This document shows positions 7,725-16,679 of a DNA stretch of 40,566 bases, one piece after another. A program made the position numbers and the translations under genes. The first letter of the stretch is position 1, and each line of letters opens with the position of its first letter. A model generated the notes under the pieces. It saw nothing but the letters and a program-made list of their open reading frames with translations. It was not told where the DNA came from and did not search any database. Source of the DNA: an uncultured bacterium (GTDB taxonomy: Bacteria; Planctomycetota; Brocadiia; Brocadiales; Scalinduaceae); NCBI GenBank assembly GCA_913055705.1, contig CAJXKT010000006.1, positions 1 through 40,566 on the forward strand, given 5' to 3'.

Positions 7725-10427
7725 CTACTTGTGCCCGTTTAATTTTTCAATCTTGATTGCACACGACTTGTATTCAGGGATCTTGCATATCGGGTCAAGT
7801 GCATCGTTCGTAAGGAGATTTGTCAAAGCATCACGATTATGGAACGCGAGGAAGGTAATACCCGGCTGTACTCTATCTGTTATGTGTACCTTTACCTCCA
7901 TCTTACCTCTCCTTGAACTGGCGAGAATCCTTTCGCTGTCCGTTATGTTAAACCTTCTGGCATCAAACGGATTTAACTCTAGTGACTCTTCTGGCCATTG
8001 ATTAAATATCGCATTGGATCTTCTCGTCATGGAGCCATTGTTATAATGCTGTCTGCGGCGTCCGGTTGAAAGGATTAACGGATACTTATCATCAGGTACT
8101 TCAGCCGAAGCAATATGCTCCTTAAAATTGAACTTGGCTTTTCCATTCGGCCTGTTAAATTTCTCCTCATACATGATTTGTGTACCAGGATGGTCTAAGC
8201 TAGGGCATGGCCATTGGATTCCGTCCGGATTACATCTTCCATGATTAACACCTGCAAACATCGGTGCAACACTGGCAAGTTCGTCCCATATTTCAGATGG
8301 TGAAGAGTAGTCCATATTTTTTATTCCAAGCGCCTTTGCTACAAGACATATGGTCTCCCAATCCGCTTTGCCACACAATGGATCAATCGCCTTTCGGATC
8401 AGCTGAATTCTTCTTTCACCATTGGTAAATGTACCATCCTTCTCTGCGTGACTTGAGCCGGGAAGGACTACGTGAGCAAACTCTGTAGTGTCCGTTGGAA
8501 GAATATCCTGTACAACAAGAAAGTCCAGTTTCTTAAGGCCGGCTTTTACAAAGTTGACATTGGCATTCGTCATGGCAGGATCTTCACCGAAAATATAGTA
8601 GCCCTTTAACTTGCCTTTATTCATTGCTACGTCCATCTCTGTGCATGTCAGGCCTATCTTGTCATCCAGTTTGGTCTTCCACGCCTTTTCAAACTTCTTC
8701 TGTGCCTTATCATCACCAACCTTCTGATATCCAACAAACGTATTAGGCAGCGCTCCCATATCACACGCCCCCTGTACATTATTCTGCCCACGGGTCGGAT
8801 TGATTCCTACGTTTGATCGTCCAAGATGACCGGTAACTGTGGCAAGATTAGCCAGTGACATAACATTGTATGTACCGGTTGTATGTTCCGTCATTCCAAG
8901 GCTGTATATAATCATTGCTTTATCAGTTGAAGCGTACATTCTGGCCGCCTCAATAATCCTGTCCTTGGCTACACCTGTTATACCTGAAACGTGTTCCGGT
9001 GTATATTTCGCGACACCTTTTTTGAGCTCATTAAACCCTTCTGTGCGTTTCTTTATAAACTCCTTATCCTCAAGTCCTTCTTTCAGGATTACGTGTATAA
9101 TTCCATTCAACAGAGCTATGTTTGTTCCGGGTATCAGATTCAACCACACATCCGCCTTTTCTGCGAGTTGTGTCTTTCTCGGGTCACCTACAATCAGCTT
9201 TGTTCCATTTTTTATGGCGTCTTTTATCTTAAGCCCTACAATCGGGTGTGCTTCATATGGATTAGCGCCTATCACGAATAGTAATTCCGTATCACGAATT
9301 TGATCAAATGAATTAGTCGCGGCGCCACTACCAAAACATGCTGCAAGTCCAGAGACGCTTGCACTGTGGCATACCCTCGCGCAGTTATCAACATTGTTTG
9401 TGCCCATCATTCGGCCAAGCTTCTGGAATATATAGTTCTCTTCATTTGTACATCTTGATGAAGAGAGGAACCCAAGGCTGTCAGGACCGTGCTTCTTCTT
9501 AATCTCTGTGAACTTTTCAGCTATAAGAGAAATTGCCTCGTCCCAGCTGGCCTCTTCCAGTTTGCCATTCTTTCTTATGAGCGGTGTGGTTATTCTGTCT
9601 TTATGATGTATGTGCTCGTAACCAAATCTACCTTTTACACAGAGACTTCCTTTGTCATTAACCGGTGCATCATAGCATGGTGAAATAGAGACTACTTTCT
9701 TGTCTTTTACATTCAAAAAGTAGTTGCAGCCTGTTCCGCAATATGTACAGGTAGTCCTGGTTTTTTCAAATTGCCATGGACGTCCCTTGCCTTTCGCGGA
9801 TAGTTCCTGCAGTGCGCCAACCGGACACGCATCTATACATTGACCGCAAAGTTCACAATCACCCTCTTTGGAGATATTAGAATTGCTCGGGGCGCCAATT
9901 GCCGTAAACCCGTGAGCCTTAAACCCGAGTGCATATGATCCCTGGAGCTCACCGCAGGTACGCGCGCACCTGGTACACATAATACATTTATCTTTGTCCC
10001 ACTCTATAACTCCGTTATTTGGAAGTTCCGGGAATTTTCGAATAGTTTGCTGACTCCATTCCGCATGCACATCAAACTGGTAAGCATAATTTTGGAGTTT
10101 GCAATTACCTGTTTTTTCACAGGTCATACAGTCATTAGGGTGGTTACCTAGTATCAACTTAAGGTTGTTTCTTCGGAGTTCAGCAATGTTATCGCTTTCC
10201 GTCACAACACTCATGCCATCCCAGACAGGAGCGTTGCAAGCTGTCACAGGCCCCAGGTTCCCGTCTACTTCAACAACACACATTCTACATTGTCCAAATG
10301 GCTCTAATAGATTCCAATGACATAAATGTGGAACGTGGATATTGTTTTTCTTAGTAACATTAAGGATGGTTTCACCATCATTTGCTTCATATTCTTTCTG
10401 GTTAATTTGTAATGTAATCTTTTTCAT
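7725..10427 (-). CDS. fdhA: Formate dehydrogenase catalytic subunit with NuoG-like Fe-S N-terminus (Cys form)
   Basis: Large Mo/W-bis-PGD enzyme interconverting formate and CO2. I start it at the ATG six codons inside the track ORF because TCAGGAG lies just before it, giving 900 residues. Domains: [2Fe-2S] ferredoxin with Cys36, 47, 50, 64; a His/Cys3 [4Fe-4S] site (His96, Cys100, 103, 109); two [4Fe-4S] motifs CIMCTRC (148-158) and CELCGQC (191-201); then the molybdopterin domain with its own [4Fe-4S] site (CTYCGTGC from 227, Cys263). The active-site motif CARVCHSAS puts Cys at about 353, where E. coli FdhF has selenocysteine, so this is the Cys form. The C-terminal dinucleotide-binding domain ends the protein. 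A polyferredoxin gene lies upstream and the riboswitch and MOT1 gene downstream. No diaphorase subunit is visible. The electron partner (NAD or ferredoxin) is unknown. Confidence 0.93.
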   Translation of the reverse strand: MKKITLQINQKEYEANDGETILNVTKKNNIHVPHLCHWNLLEPFGQCRMCVVEVDGNLGPVTACNAPVWDGMSVVTESDNIAELRRNNLKLILGNHPNDCMTCEKTGNCKLQNYAYQFDVHAEWSQQTIRKFPELPNNGVIEWDKDKCIMCTRCARTCGELQGSYALGFKAHGFTAIGAPSNSNISKEGDCELCGQCIDACPVGALQELSAKGKGRPWQFEKTRTTCTYCGTGCNYFLNVKDKKVVSISPCYDAPVNDKGSLCVKGRFGYEHIHHKDRITTPLIRKNGKLEEASWDEAISLIAEKFTEIKKKHGPDSLGFLSSSRCTNEENYIFQKLGRMMGTNNVDNCARVCHSASVSGLAACFGSGAATNSFDQIRDTELLFVIGANPYEAHPIVGLKIKDAIKNGTKLIVGDPRKTQLAEKADVWLNLIPGTNIALLNGIIHVILKEGLEDKEFIKKRTEGFNELKKGVAKYTPEHVSGITGVAKDRIIEAARMYASTDKAMIIYSLGMTEHTTGTYNVMSLANLATVTGHLGRSNVGINPTRGQNNVQGACDMGALPNTFVGYQKVGDDKAQKKFEKAWKTKLDDKIGLTCTEMDVAMNKGKLKGYYIFGEDPAMTNANVNFVKAGLKKLDFLVVQDILPTDTTEFAHVVLPGSSHAEKDGTFTNGERRIQLIRKAIDPLCGKADWETICLVAKALGIKNMDYSSPSEIWDELASVAPMFAGVNHGRCNPDGIQWPCPSLDHPGTQIMYEEKFNRPNGKAKFNFKEHIASAEVPDDKYPLILSTGRRRQHYNNGSMTRRSNAIFNQWPEESLELNPFDARRFNITDSERILASSRRGKMEVKVHITDRVQPGITFLAFHNRDALTNLLTNDALDPICKIPEYKSCAIKIEKLNGHK

Positions 10428-10528
10428 GCTTTTCTCCTGAAACAAATCATCTAGCTGTTCAACGTTTATAAAATATGTAAGTTATTTGAGCTACATTTAA
10501 ACTGTCACAATTGAAATTCTTTCATAAA

Positions 10529-10545
10529 AGGCTAAAGCCTGAATT
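10529..10545 (-). terminator. Possible weak hairpin between the polyferredoxin and formate dehydrogenase genes
   Basis: AGGCTTTAGCCT followed by TTTTAT on the minus strand downstream of the polyferredoxin stop. The stem is only four to five base pairs, so at most it would attenuate read-through into the formate dehydrogenase gene. Confidence 0.25.
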
Positions 10546-10606
10546 CCCGGAGGAGTTTTTAAACTTTTACGTGCTTTCTATAACAGCAACAAAGCAATTA
10601 CTACGC

Positions 10607-11059
10607 TTAAGCAGTAACAGCAACCTTCTTTTCAACTTTGTATGTCAGCGCAGAAGTCTTACATGCCTCTACGCATGCCATATCGTCATACCCTTTACAA
10701 TCATCGCAGTTGATGGCAACATTCATTTCTGTTTCTTTAGTGATCGCACCGAAAGGACAAGCATCAATGCATGCCCAACAGCCATTACATTTCTCCTGGT
10801 CTATAACAACGTTACCATCCTCATATTTAGTAATTGCGCCATAATCACATGCCTCCATGCATTTTGGATTTTTGCAATTCTGGCAAACAGTTGCATGTGG
10901 TTTATCTTTTCTGAAACTTATGTTAATCCTTGGAACTGGAGCCGGTTTTTCCAGAGCGGATAAGGCAAAATCCTGTGCCACTGAATGCCTGATAGCACAT
11001 TCAATCATACATCTTTTGCAGGTAACGCAGTTTTTGCTTGTAAATCTTTTCTTTAACAT
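10607..11059 (-). CDS. Polyferredoxin electron-transfer subunit (HycB/CooF-like, four [4Fe-4S] motifs)
   Basis: A 150-residue soluble iron-sulfur protein resembling HycB, HydN and CooF, which shuttle electrons between formate or CO dehydrogenase and a partner. Four Cys clusters are visible: NCVTCKRCMIEC (10-21), VCQNCKNPKCMEAC, KCNGCWACIDACP, and NCDDCKGYDDMACVEAC. No signal peptide is present, so it is cytosolic or docks to a membrane complex. It is upstream of formate dehydrogenase on the same strand with a 179-base gap, suggesting a shared function and perhaps a shared transcript. The ribosome site is a modest GAGAAGA. It could serve another oxidoreductase, but the neighbour makes formate dehydrogenase the leading guess. 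Confidence 0.88.
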   Translation of the reverse strand: MLKKRFTSKNCVTCKRCMIECAIRHSVAQDFALSALEKPAPVPRINISFRKDKPHATVCQNCKNPKCMEACDYGAITKYEDGNVVIDQEKCNGCWACIDACPFGAITKETEMNVAINCDDCKGYDDMACVEACKTSALTYKVEKKVAVTA

Positions 11060-11188
11060 AGTGTCTTCTCGATCTGATAATAAACTTTAAAATAATTGTA
11101 ATATTTAAAATTGCAATCGCATAATCTATCAAAATTACGGTATGTGTGCAATGATATTTTGTCAGATGATGTTTAATGGCGGGGAATT

Positions 11189-11797
11189 CTATCCTTTTAC
11201 GGCATCAATAAATTTCTTTATCAGTTTTCTGTCTTTTTTGCCGGGGCCACTTTCAACACCGGAGGAAACATCCACTGCATAAGGATTTACAATTCTTATG
11301 GCCTGTGAGACATTTAAATGTGTTAATCCTCCTGCCACTATAACGGGGATTGAAGTCCTTAATTTTTTTACAATCTTCCAGTCAAAAGAGGTACCGGTAC
11401 CACCCATTTTATTTTCTGAGTATCCGTCGAGCAGGATGGCGTCAGGTTTGTATTTTCTTATTGGAATAATATCTTTTTCATTTTGTATTCGAAACGCCTT
11501 AATAGTTTTGAAAACTTTCAGTTTATTTAATAAACTTGGCCGTTCATTTCCATGGAGTTGTATGGTGTCCAGACCGCAAAACCTGCAGATTGCTTCGATA
11601 TTTTCTGCGGTATCATTGACGAAAAGTCCAACAGTCGTAACGAATGGAGGTAATTTTCGTACGATAGCACGTGCTTTTTCCTTGCTTACATTTCGTATAC
11701 TCTCTGCAAACACAAAACCAATAGCATCTGCACCGTAATCAACAGCGAATTTTGCGTCACTTAAAGTTTTTATACCACAGATTTTTACCTTTGTCAT
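11189..11797 (-). CDS. trpF: Phosphoribosylanthranilate isomerase
   Basis: Catalyses the Amadori rearrangement of N-(5'-phosphoribosyl)anthranilate in tryptophan biosynthesis. The track ORF opens at a TTG; I choose the ATG five codons later because GAAGGTGG lies just upstream and the protein then starts MTKVKICGIK, the normal TrpF N-terminus with catalytic Cys7. The 202 residues fit the family. Further motifs: GADAIGFVFA, IQLHGNE, and the C-terminal phosphate-binding VDVSSGVESGPGKKD with the catalytic Asp. No other trp gene is adjacent, so it is outside a trp operon here. Confidence 0.97.
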   Translation of the reverse strand: MTKVKICGIKTLSDAKFAVDYGADAIGFVFAESIRNVSKEKARAIVRKLPPFVTTVGLFVNDTAENIEAICRFCGLDTIQLHGNERPSLLNKLKVFKTIKAFRIQNEKDIIPIRKYKPDAILLDGYSENKMGGTGTSFDWKIVKKLRTSIPVIVAGGLTHLNVSQAIRIVNPYAVDVSSGVESGPGKKDRKLIKKFIDAVKG

Positions 11798-11821
11798 TTT
11801 TGCCACCTTCAAGAATTGGAG

Positions 11822-11850
11822 ACAATATCAAAATATATACATCAAGTCAA
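11822..11850 (-). promoter_or_regulatory. Predicted promoter for trpF
   Basis: TTGACT-N17-TATTGT on the minus strand, with the expected start site about 18 bases before the trpF ATG. The -35 is good and the -10 matches four of six positions. Confidence 0.4.
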
Positions 11851-11940
11851 ATCGATTAATACTTTAAAGGATTATGGAGGAGTTTGGGAGTTCGAAGGTA
11901 TTGGTTGTGCGATACAAACAGGCATTTCTGGTTTTTAGTA

Positions 11941-12957
11941 TTAGTTTGTGTTATCAGCGATAAATTTCTGATAAGTAAGCACGTCTTCTTTGCTTCCTAT
12001 GATTAAAGGTACTTTCTGATGAAGCTCTGTTGGCACAATGTCCATTATATTTTCTTTACCGGTAGTTGCCATTCCACCAGCTTGTTCTACTATAAATGCT
12101 AAAGGCGAAGCCTCATATAATAAACGCAATTTACCTTTTGGATTCTTTGGGTCTTTGTAATCGGCGGGATATAGAAATATACCACCGTAGAGTAGATTTC
12201 TGTGAAAATCAGATACCAGTGATCCGATATATCGCAATGAGTATGGCCTGCCTGAAGCAGAGTCTTTTTCTTTCAGATGGCTGATGTATTTTTTTGTCCC
12301 TTCATCCCAGAATTTCGCATTTCCTTCGTTTGCGCTATAGATTTTTCCTTTTGAAGGAGTTTTTATATCTTCATGTGATAATAGAAACTCACCCACACTG
12401 GGGTCTAGCGTGTAACCGTTTACGCCCTGGCCTGTTGTATAGACCAGTACGGTACTGGAACCATAAATGATGTAACCGGCAGCGACCTGATCACTTCCCT
12501 TTTGGAGGCAGTCTTCGAGTGTTCCGTTTTCACCATCTGTTTTCTTCCTATGTATGGAAAAGATTGTACCAATGCTGACATTTGCAGCAATATTGGACGA
12601 ACCATCAAGCGGATCAAAGAGTAGTACATATTTACCTTTGGGAAACTCGTCTGGAATATGCATAACTTCGTCTCTCTCCTCTGAGGCCATTATGCAAAGA
12701 TGTCCCCCATGATCCATGGAATTAAATAATTTGTCATTGGCATATTCATCCAGCTTCTTTATTTCATCACCAGAAATATTTTCTTCACCGGTGAGGCCAA
12801 GTATATCAACAAGGCCGGCCTTATTAACTTCTCTTGATATAACCTTAGCCGCATATATTAAGTCCATTAACAATCCGGTAAGACTGCCTGTTGCCTGAGG
12901 AAATTTCCTTTCCTGTTCAATAATATGCCTAAGCACACTCATACCTTTTGTGCCCAT
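11941..12957 (-). CDS. fbp: Fructose-1,6-bisphosphatase, class I
   Basis: Hydrolyses fructose-1,6-bisphosphate to fructose-6-phosphate in gluconeogenesis or reductive carbon assimilation. The 338 residues match class I enzymes. Metal- and substrate-site motifs are seen: ASEE (91-94), FDPLDGSSNI (114-123), and the C-terminal YGGIFLYPAD followed by LRLLYEASPLAFIVEQAGG. A strong ribosome site AGGAGGC lies seven bases upstream of the ATG. It stands alone between trpF and the DUF116 gene. In an autotroph using the Wood-Ljungdahl route it would provide sugar phosphates; that context is inference. Confidence 0.97.
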   Translation of the reverse strand: MGTKGMSVLRHIIEQERKFPQATGSLTGLLMDLIYAAKVISREVNKAGLVDILGLTGEENISGDEIKKLDEYANDKLFNSMDHGGHLCIMASEERDEVMHIPDEFPKGKYVLLFDPLDGSSNIAANVSIGTIFSIHRKKTDGENGTLEDCLQKGSDQVAAGYIIYGSSTVLVYTTGQGVNGYTLDPSVGEFLLSHEDIKTPSKGKIYSANEGNAKFWDEGTKKYISHLKEKDSASGRPYSLRYIGSLVSDFHRNLLYGGIFLYPADYKDPKNPKGKLRLLYEASPLAFIVEQAGGMATTGKENIMDIVPTELHQKVPLIIGSKEDVLTYQKFIADNTN

Positions 12958-13134
12958 AAAAACGCCTCCTGAAGGTTTCCGGTTTTGTCAGTTTGATATT
13001 TTTGCTGCTTAATATTTATTTAAATGTATTACATAATCAAAGAAAGAATGAGCATAGTTGAATAAAGGATTTGCTATTTATGCTTTGGCAAATCAAAGAT
13101 TTGTGGCGGGGTGCAATGTCAAATGTTCTGTTAT

Positions 13135-13596
13135 TTAAGAAACTTTCTTGTGATTTTTGACAAAGAATTTTATGGCCTTTATTACATCGTCCATATACAC
13201 ATCCGTATCTACACAGTAGCCGTGAGGTCTCAGGTTAGGGACTGCATATATGGCTTTTGGCATGGCAGCCATTAATCCTGTCCGCAATTCTTTTTCACAG
13301 GCAATGGCCACAACCCCCTGAACTTCCTCAGCCATGACTCTTTTAAGAGCAATTCTCCCGCCACTGGCAACGGCTATACTTACGCCGTATTCTTCTGACA
13401 ATGCCAGTAAGTCCATTACCTTGCACTTTCCGCAGCGTTTACACTCATTGATATCATGTTTGATATTCTGCTTGCAAGTTGAATTTTGTATGCAGTGTGG
13501 AAAAAGGAGCAGTAAACCCTCAGGCGGGCATTTCTTTTTCCTCAGCTTGGTCATCATGTTGTTAAGTGAAACAAATTTTTTGTCTATAACTTCCAT
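13135..13596 (-). CDS. DUF116 family protein
   Basis: Cys-rich cytosolic protein of unknown biochemical function, 153 residues. It shows the DUF116 pattern: PHCIQNSTCKQNI (48-60), ECKRCGKCKVMDLLALSEEYG, a glycine-rich ASGGRIALK, AIACEKELRTGL, and PNLRPHGYCVDTDV near the end. The clustered cysteines suggest metal or Fe-S binding, but that is inference. A good ribosome site (GGGAG) precedes the ATG. It is the last gene of a tight def-fmt-DUF116 run on the minus strand (38-base gap after fmt). I recall DUF116 beside fmt in other anaerobes, which hints at a role tied to translation initiation or protein maturation. Confidence 0.88.
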   Translation of the reverse strand: MEVIDKKFVSLNNMMTKLRKKKCPPEGLLLLFPHCIQNSTCKQNIKHDINECKRCGKCKVMDLLALSEEYGVSIAVASGGRIALKRVMAEEVQGVVAIACEKELRTGLMAAMPKAIYAVPNLRPHGYCVDTDVYMDDVIKAIKFFVKNHKKVS

Positions 13597-13634
13597 TCTA
13601 TTTGTATCTCCCTTGTTAGAGGATTTCTAATATC

Positions 13635-14585
13635 TTATTGAAATAAATAATTAACTTTAAGATCGTGTCCTCTTGAGAATGCAGTAGCGCTCATCATTCG
13701 CTTGCCTTCCGGTTTGACTTCTTTGATCCATACACTTCCGTTTCTTGCAGCAGTCTTAATGCCTCGATTAGATATATCCGTAATCGTACCGGGAACGTTA
13801 ACTGTTCCAGCATCTGGAGAGTTATCTCGTTCCGTCTTTAGAATTATTATTCTCTCCTTTGAATTATTTCTGATTAAAGAAGTATAAGCGGATGGTCTCG
13901 GATTCATACCTCTTACAAAATCATGTATCTCTTTTTCATCTTGATTCCAGTTAATAAGCCCGTCTTCTTTTTTGATTTTTGGTGCAAGAGAAACAAGTTC
14001 TTCATCCTGTTGTGTGTATTTTACACTTCCTGTTTCAATCTGCATTAAGCTCTCTAGTAAAGTCTCTGCTCCGAGCCTGCTCAATCTGTCTCCAAGTTCA
14101 CCGGCTGTTTCTTCAAGATCGATTGTTAATGATTTCTGGACGATCATCTCACCGGCATCCATCTTCTCACTCATAATGATGGTGGTTATCCCTGACTCTT
14201 CCTCTCCGTTAATGACTGCCCAATTAATAGGTGCCGCGCCACGGTATTTGGGTAGCAGTGAAGCATGGACGTTAACGCATCTATATTTTGGTAAATTCAG
14301 TATTTCAGACGAAATTTTTTGTCCGAAAGCAACAACTGCTATAACATCTGGATTCAGCCCTTTAAGTTTCTCAATGATGAGATTATCATTTACATCGTCC
14401 GGCTGTATTACGTGGAAGCCTGCATCTATGGCAACACTTTTAACAGGGGGTGCGCAAGGCTTTCCCTTTCGACCTTTAGGTTTATCTGTCTGTGTAACTA
14501 CGGCCAGTATATTGTGTTTGGATTCACTTAAACATTTTAAACTGGGAACCGCAAATTCCGGCGTACCAATAAAAACTACATTCAT
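13635..14585 (-). CDS. fmt: Methionyl-tRNA formyltransferase
   Basis: Formylates Met-tRNA(fMet) with 10-formyl-THF, enabling initiation. The 316 residues match Fmt. Seen: N-terminal VFIGTPEFAVPSL (4-16), the catalytic-loop region VNVHASLLPKYRGAAPINWA with the conserved His, the SEKMDAGEMI segment with the catalytic Asp, and a C-terminal anticodon-side domain starting near 205. The Shine-Dalgarno match is poor. The gene follows def by 29 bases and precedes DUF116, forming a likely three-gene operon. The folate donor links it to FolD and FolK in this window. Confidence 0.97.
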   Translation of the reverse strand: MNVVFIGTPEFAVPSLKCLSESKHNILAVVTQTDKPKGRKGKPCAPPVKSVAIDAGFHVIQPDDVNDNLIIEKLKGLNPDVIAVVAFGQKISSEILNLPKYRCVNVHASLLPKYRGAAPINWAVINGEEESGITTIIMSEKMDAGEMIVQKSLTIDLEETAGELGDRLSRLGAETLLESLMQIETGSVKYTQQDEELVSLAPKIKKEDGLINWNQDEKEIHDFVRGMNPRPSAYTSLIRNNSKERIIILKTERDNSPDAGTVNVPGTITDISNRGIKTAARNGSVWIKEVKPEGKRMMSATAFSRGHDLKVNYLFQ

Positions 14586-14614
14586 ACTGTATTTAATTGC
14601 GGACAGTTAAAAGA

Positions 14615-15130
14615 CTAACTAACACCGGCCTTGCTATTTTGATAAGACTGTTCAAGTTCTTTCAGTTTCGTTTTGTTAGCTATCGTACTTGCAGGAGTCA
14701 TCTTGTCAATAAAAAGACAGCCATTCAAGTGGTCGATCTCATGCTGCCATGCACGGCTCAATAGGCCTTCAGCTTCTATCTCACGCTTCTCACCCTTAAG
14801 ATTGTATGCGATGACCTTTACATATTGTGAACGTATGATATTTCCCATTACATCGGGGAAGGACAGGCAGCCTTCTTCTTCCAGAGTTTCACCTCGCTCT
14901 TCAGCGATATACGGGTTTATGAATACCCTTTCACCGGTTTTTTCACCGGTTATGTCTAATACAACTAAACGTATCGACAGTCCTACCTGTGGCGCTGCAA
15001 GCCCCACTCCACAAGCATCATACAATGTATCAAGCATTTCCTCGGTAATTTGGCAGATCTCGTTGTTAATATCTTCAATTGGTTCAGCCTTTATTTTTAA
15101 TACCGGATTTGGGTAAACAGCTATTTCCAT
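14615..15130 (-). CDS. def: Peptide deformylase
   Basis: Metalloenzyme that removes the N-formyl group from nascent proteins. The track ORF is 28 codons longer, but homology begins at MEIAVYPNPVLK, so I start there (171 residues, normal length). All three motifs are intact: GVGLAAPQVG (41-50), EEGCLSFPD with metal ligand Cys88, and QHEIDH (129-134) with ligands His130 and His134 and catalytic Glu131. No strong ribosome site precedes this ATG. First gene of the def-fmt-DUF116 operon, divergent from rpsT. Confidence 0.96.
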   Translation of the reverse strand: MEIAVYPNPVLKIKAEPIEDINNEICQITEEMLDTLYDACGVGLAAPQVGLSIRLVVLDITGEKTGERVFINPYIAEERGETLEEEGCLSFPDVMGNIIRSQYVKVIAYNLKGEKREIEAEGLLSRAWQHEIDHLNGCLFIDKMTPASTIANKTKLKELEQSYQNSKAGVS

Positions 15131-15288
15131 ATTTAGAATGATTTTATTCAGGTTTGCTTGAAGTAAATTCCTGTTTGTCGATAGGCAGTAAAGACTTATT
15201 GCCTTCAGAGTCAACAGAAATTAATGAAATTTAATACATTAGTATATAATATTATTTCCTTTAAAAGCAAGGATTATTTGTTTTTTTG

Positions 15289-15317
15289 TTGACAATAACA
15301 ACCCTATATCATAAACT
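15289..15317 (+). promoter_or_regulatory. Predicted promoter for rpsT
   Basis: A perfect TTGACA (-35), 17-base spacer and TAAACT (-10, four of six) lie about 54 bases upstream of the rpsT start codon. Spacing and strength fit a highly expressed ribosomal protein gene. Confidence 0.6.
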
Positions 15318-15370
15318 TTCCAGACTAAAATATAGCTGAAGAAATGGGTAAGAAATAAAGGAAAAATTTA

Positions 15371-15646
15371 ATGCCAACCAGCAAATCTGCGAAGAAAAAT
15401 GTAAGACAAGATACTGTACGTAGGATGAGAAACAGAGACAAAAAGTCTGCTTTAAGAACCCAGATAAAGAAATTTGTTGTGACCGTCAAAAAGAATGAAC
15501 TCGAAGAAGCGGAGAAACACCTGTCACTGGCGACAAAAAAGCTTGATAAGATTGCAGCTAAAAATATTATACACAAAAAGACAGCATCGAGAAAAAAGTC
15601 CCGCTTAACAAAGATGCTTAACAGGCAAAAGGCGGCTTCATCGTAA
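15371..15646 (+). CDS. rpsT: 30S ribosomal protein S20
   Basis: Small basic 16S rRNA-binding protein of the 30S body. The 91 residues are of typical length and rich in Lys, Arg and Ala. The N-terminus MPTSKSAKKNVRQDTVRRMRN and the C-terminal IIHKKTASRKKSRLTKMLN are characteristic of the family. A short AAAGGA ribosome site lies upstream. Monocistronic, with its own promoter before and a hairpin with T-run after it. Confidence 0.96.
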   Translation: MPTSKSAKKNVRQDTVRRMRNRDKKSALRTQIKKFVVTVKKNELEEAEKHLSLATKKLDKIAAKNIIHKKTASRKKSRLTKMLNRQKAASS

Positions 15647-15676
15647 ATATCCCGGAGATATTCAGCCTGCTTTTTT
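15634..15676. terminator. Possible terminator shared by rpsT and the convergent HDAC gene
   Basis: AATATC/GATATT (6 bp, five-base loop) with outer GGCT/AGCC pairing is followed by TTTTTT on the plus strand just after the rpsT stop. It lies between convergent genes and could act on both strands, though the plus-strand T-run is the clearer one. Confidence 0.45.
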
Positions 15677-16613
15677 AAATATCATACATCAGACCATTTA
15701 AATGTTCCTCTATGCATTTTGGTAAATCTAGTAAGTGATATCCACCCTCCAGGCAAGAAACAATTCTACCATCACAACAATCTTTAGCAATATTTTGTGT
15801 AAGCTTAGTTAGTTTATTGTAATCAGAAGCTTCCAGGCTCAGGCCACTTATTGGGTCCAGGCGGTATGCATCAAAACCGGATGAAATTAGTATAAACTGC
15901 GGTTTGAAAGGTTTAATTCTTTTTTCCAATATTTCTTCAAAGAATTTTAAATACTCCTGTGGTTCTATATTATAAGATAGAGGTATATTTATGGTGAAAC
16001 CAGAGCCACTGTCTTTTCCTGTTTCTTCTTCTGCGCCTGTTCCCGGGTAAAATGGATATCTATGCATGGAAAAATACATTACCGATGGATCGTCATAAAA
16101 GGCATCCTGTGTTCCGTTGCCATGGTGCACGTCCCAATCAATTATTACAATTCTATCAAGGCTGTATTTTGATTGAATGTACTTTGCGGCTATTGCAACA
16201 TTATTAAATAGGCAGAAACCCATCCCCTTTTCCGGGGTGGCATGATGTCCAGGAGGACGTACTAAACAAAATGCGTTGTCTGCCTTTTTATCCATTATTA
16301 AGTCAATGGCAGTGAGCGGTGCACCGGCAGCATTTAATGCGGCTTCATATGAGTCGGAGGATACATATGTATCGGGGTCTAAGTATTCTCCCCCTGATCT
16401 CGCAATTTCAGCAACTTGTTCTATTTGACTTGTGCTATGAATAGCAGATACTTCGGTTACGGTGGCAGCTCTTGGTTTCTTAATATCCAATTTCTGCCAG
16501 CAATTTGCTGAACGGAGGTGTTTAATCGTATTTATTATCCTTGCGGAGTTTTCAGGGTGATTGGGCCCTGTATCGTGCTTCAAATAAATATCATCGTAAA
16601 TAACTACCGTCAT
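15675..16613 (-). CDS. Histone-deacetylase-family (AcuC/HDAC-like) zinc amidohydrolase
   Basis: Member of the arginase/deacetylase fold family, which hydrolyses acetyl-lysine or acetylpolyamine substrates; the bacterial substrate is not predictable here. The 312 residues cover one full domain. Seen: DTGPNHPENSARI (14-26), RPPGHHA (119-125) with the catalytic His pair, the zinc site IIDWDVHHGNGTQ with Asp161 and His163, and SSGFDAYRLDPISGL with the third ligand Asp. No signal peptide. It stands alone, convergent with rpsT and divergent from the RNase H gene. Possible roles include acetyl-protein or polyamine turnover. Confidence 0.93.
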   Translation of the reverse strand: MTVVIYDDIYLKHDTGPNHPENSARIINTIKHLRSANCWQKLDIKKPRAATVTEVSAIHSTSQIEQVAEIARSGGEYLDPDTYVSSDSYEAALNAAGAPLTAIDLIMDKKADNAFCLVRPPGHHATPEKGMGFCLFNNVAIAAKYIQSKYSLDRIVIIDWDVHHGNGTQDAFYDDPSVMYFSMHRYPFYPGTGAEEETGKDSGSGFTINIPLSYNIEPQEYLKFFEEILEKRIKPFKPQFILISSGFDAYRLDPISGLSLEASDYNKLTKLTQNIAKDCCDGRIVSCLEGGYHLLDLPKCIEEHLNGLMYDI

Positions 16614-16679
16614 AGTAATTATGTTAAATTATTCTTTTTGATAAATCAAACCAATTATAACCAAAGGGATTGCAGGTGA

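Noticed and set aside
8839-9303. Long plus-strand ORFs opposite formate dehydrogenase (154 aa and others)
   Set aside because: Shadows of the coding frame on the other strand; no recognisable domains or ribosome sites.
13972-14610. 212-codon ORF opposite fmt
   Set aside because: Entirely antisense to a well-supported gene, low-complexity Ser/Leu-rich translation typical of a shadow.
15131-15214. 28-residue extension of peptide deformylase in the track
   Set aside because: Family homology begins at MEIAVYPNPVLK and the extension has no ribosome site.
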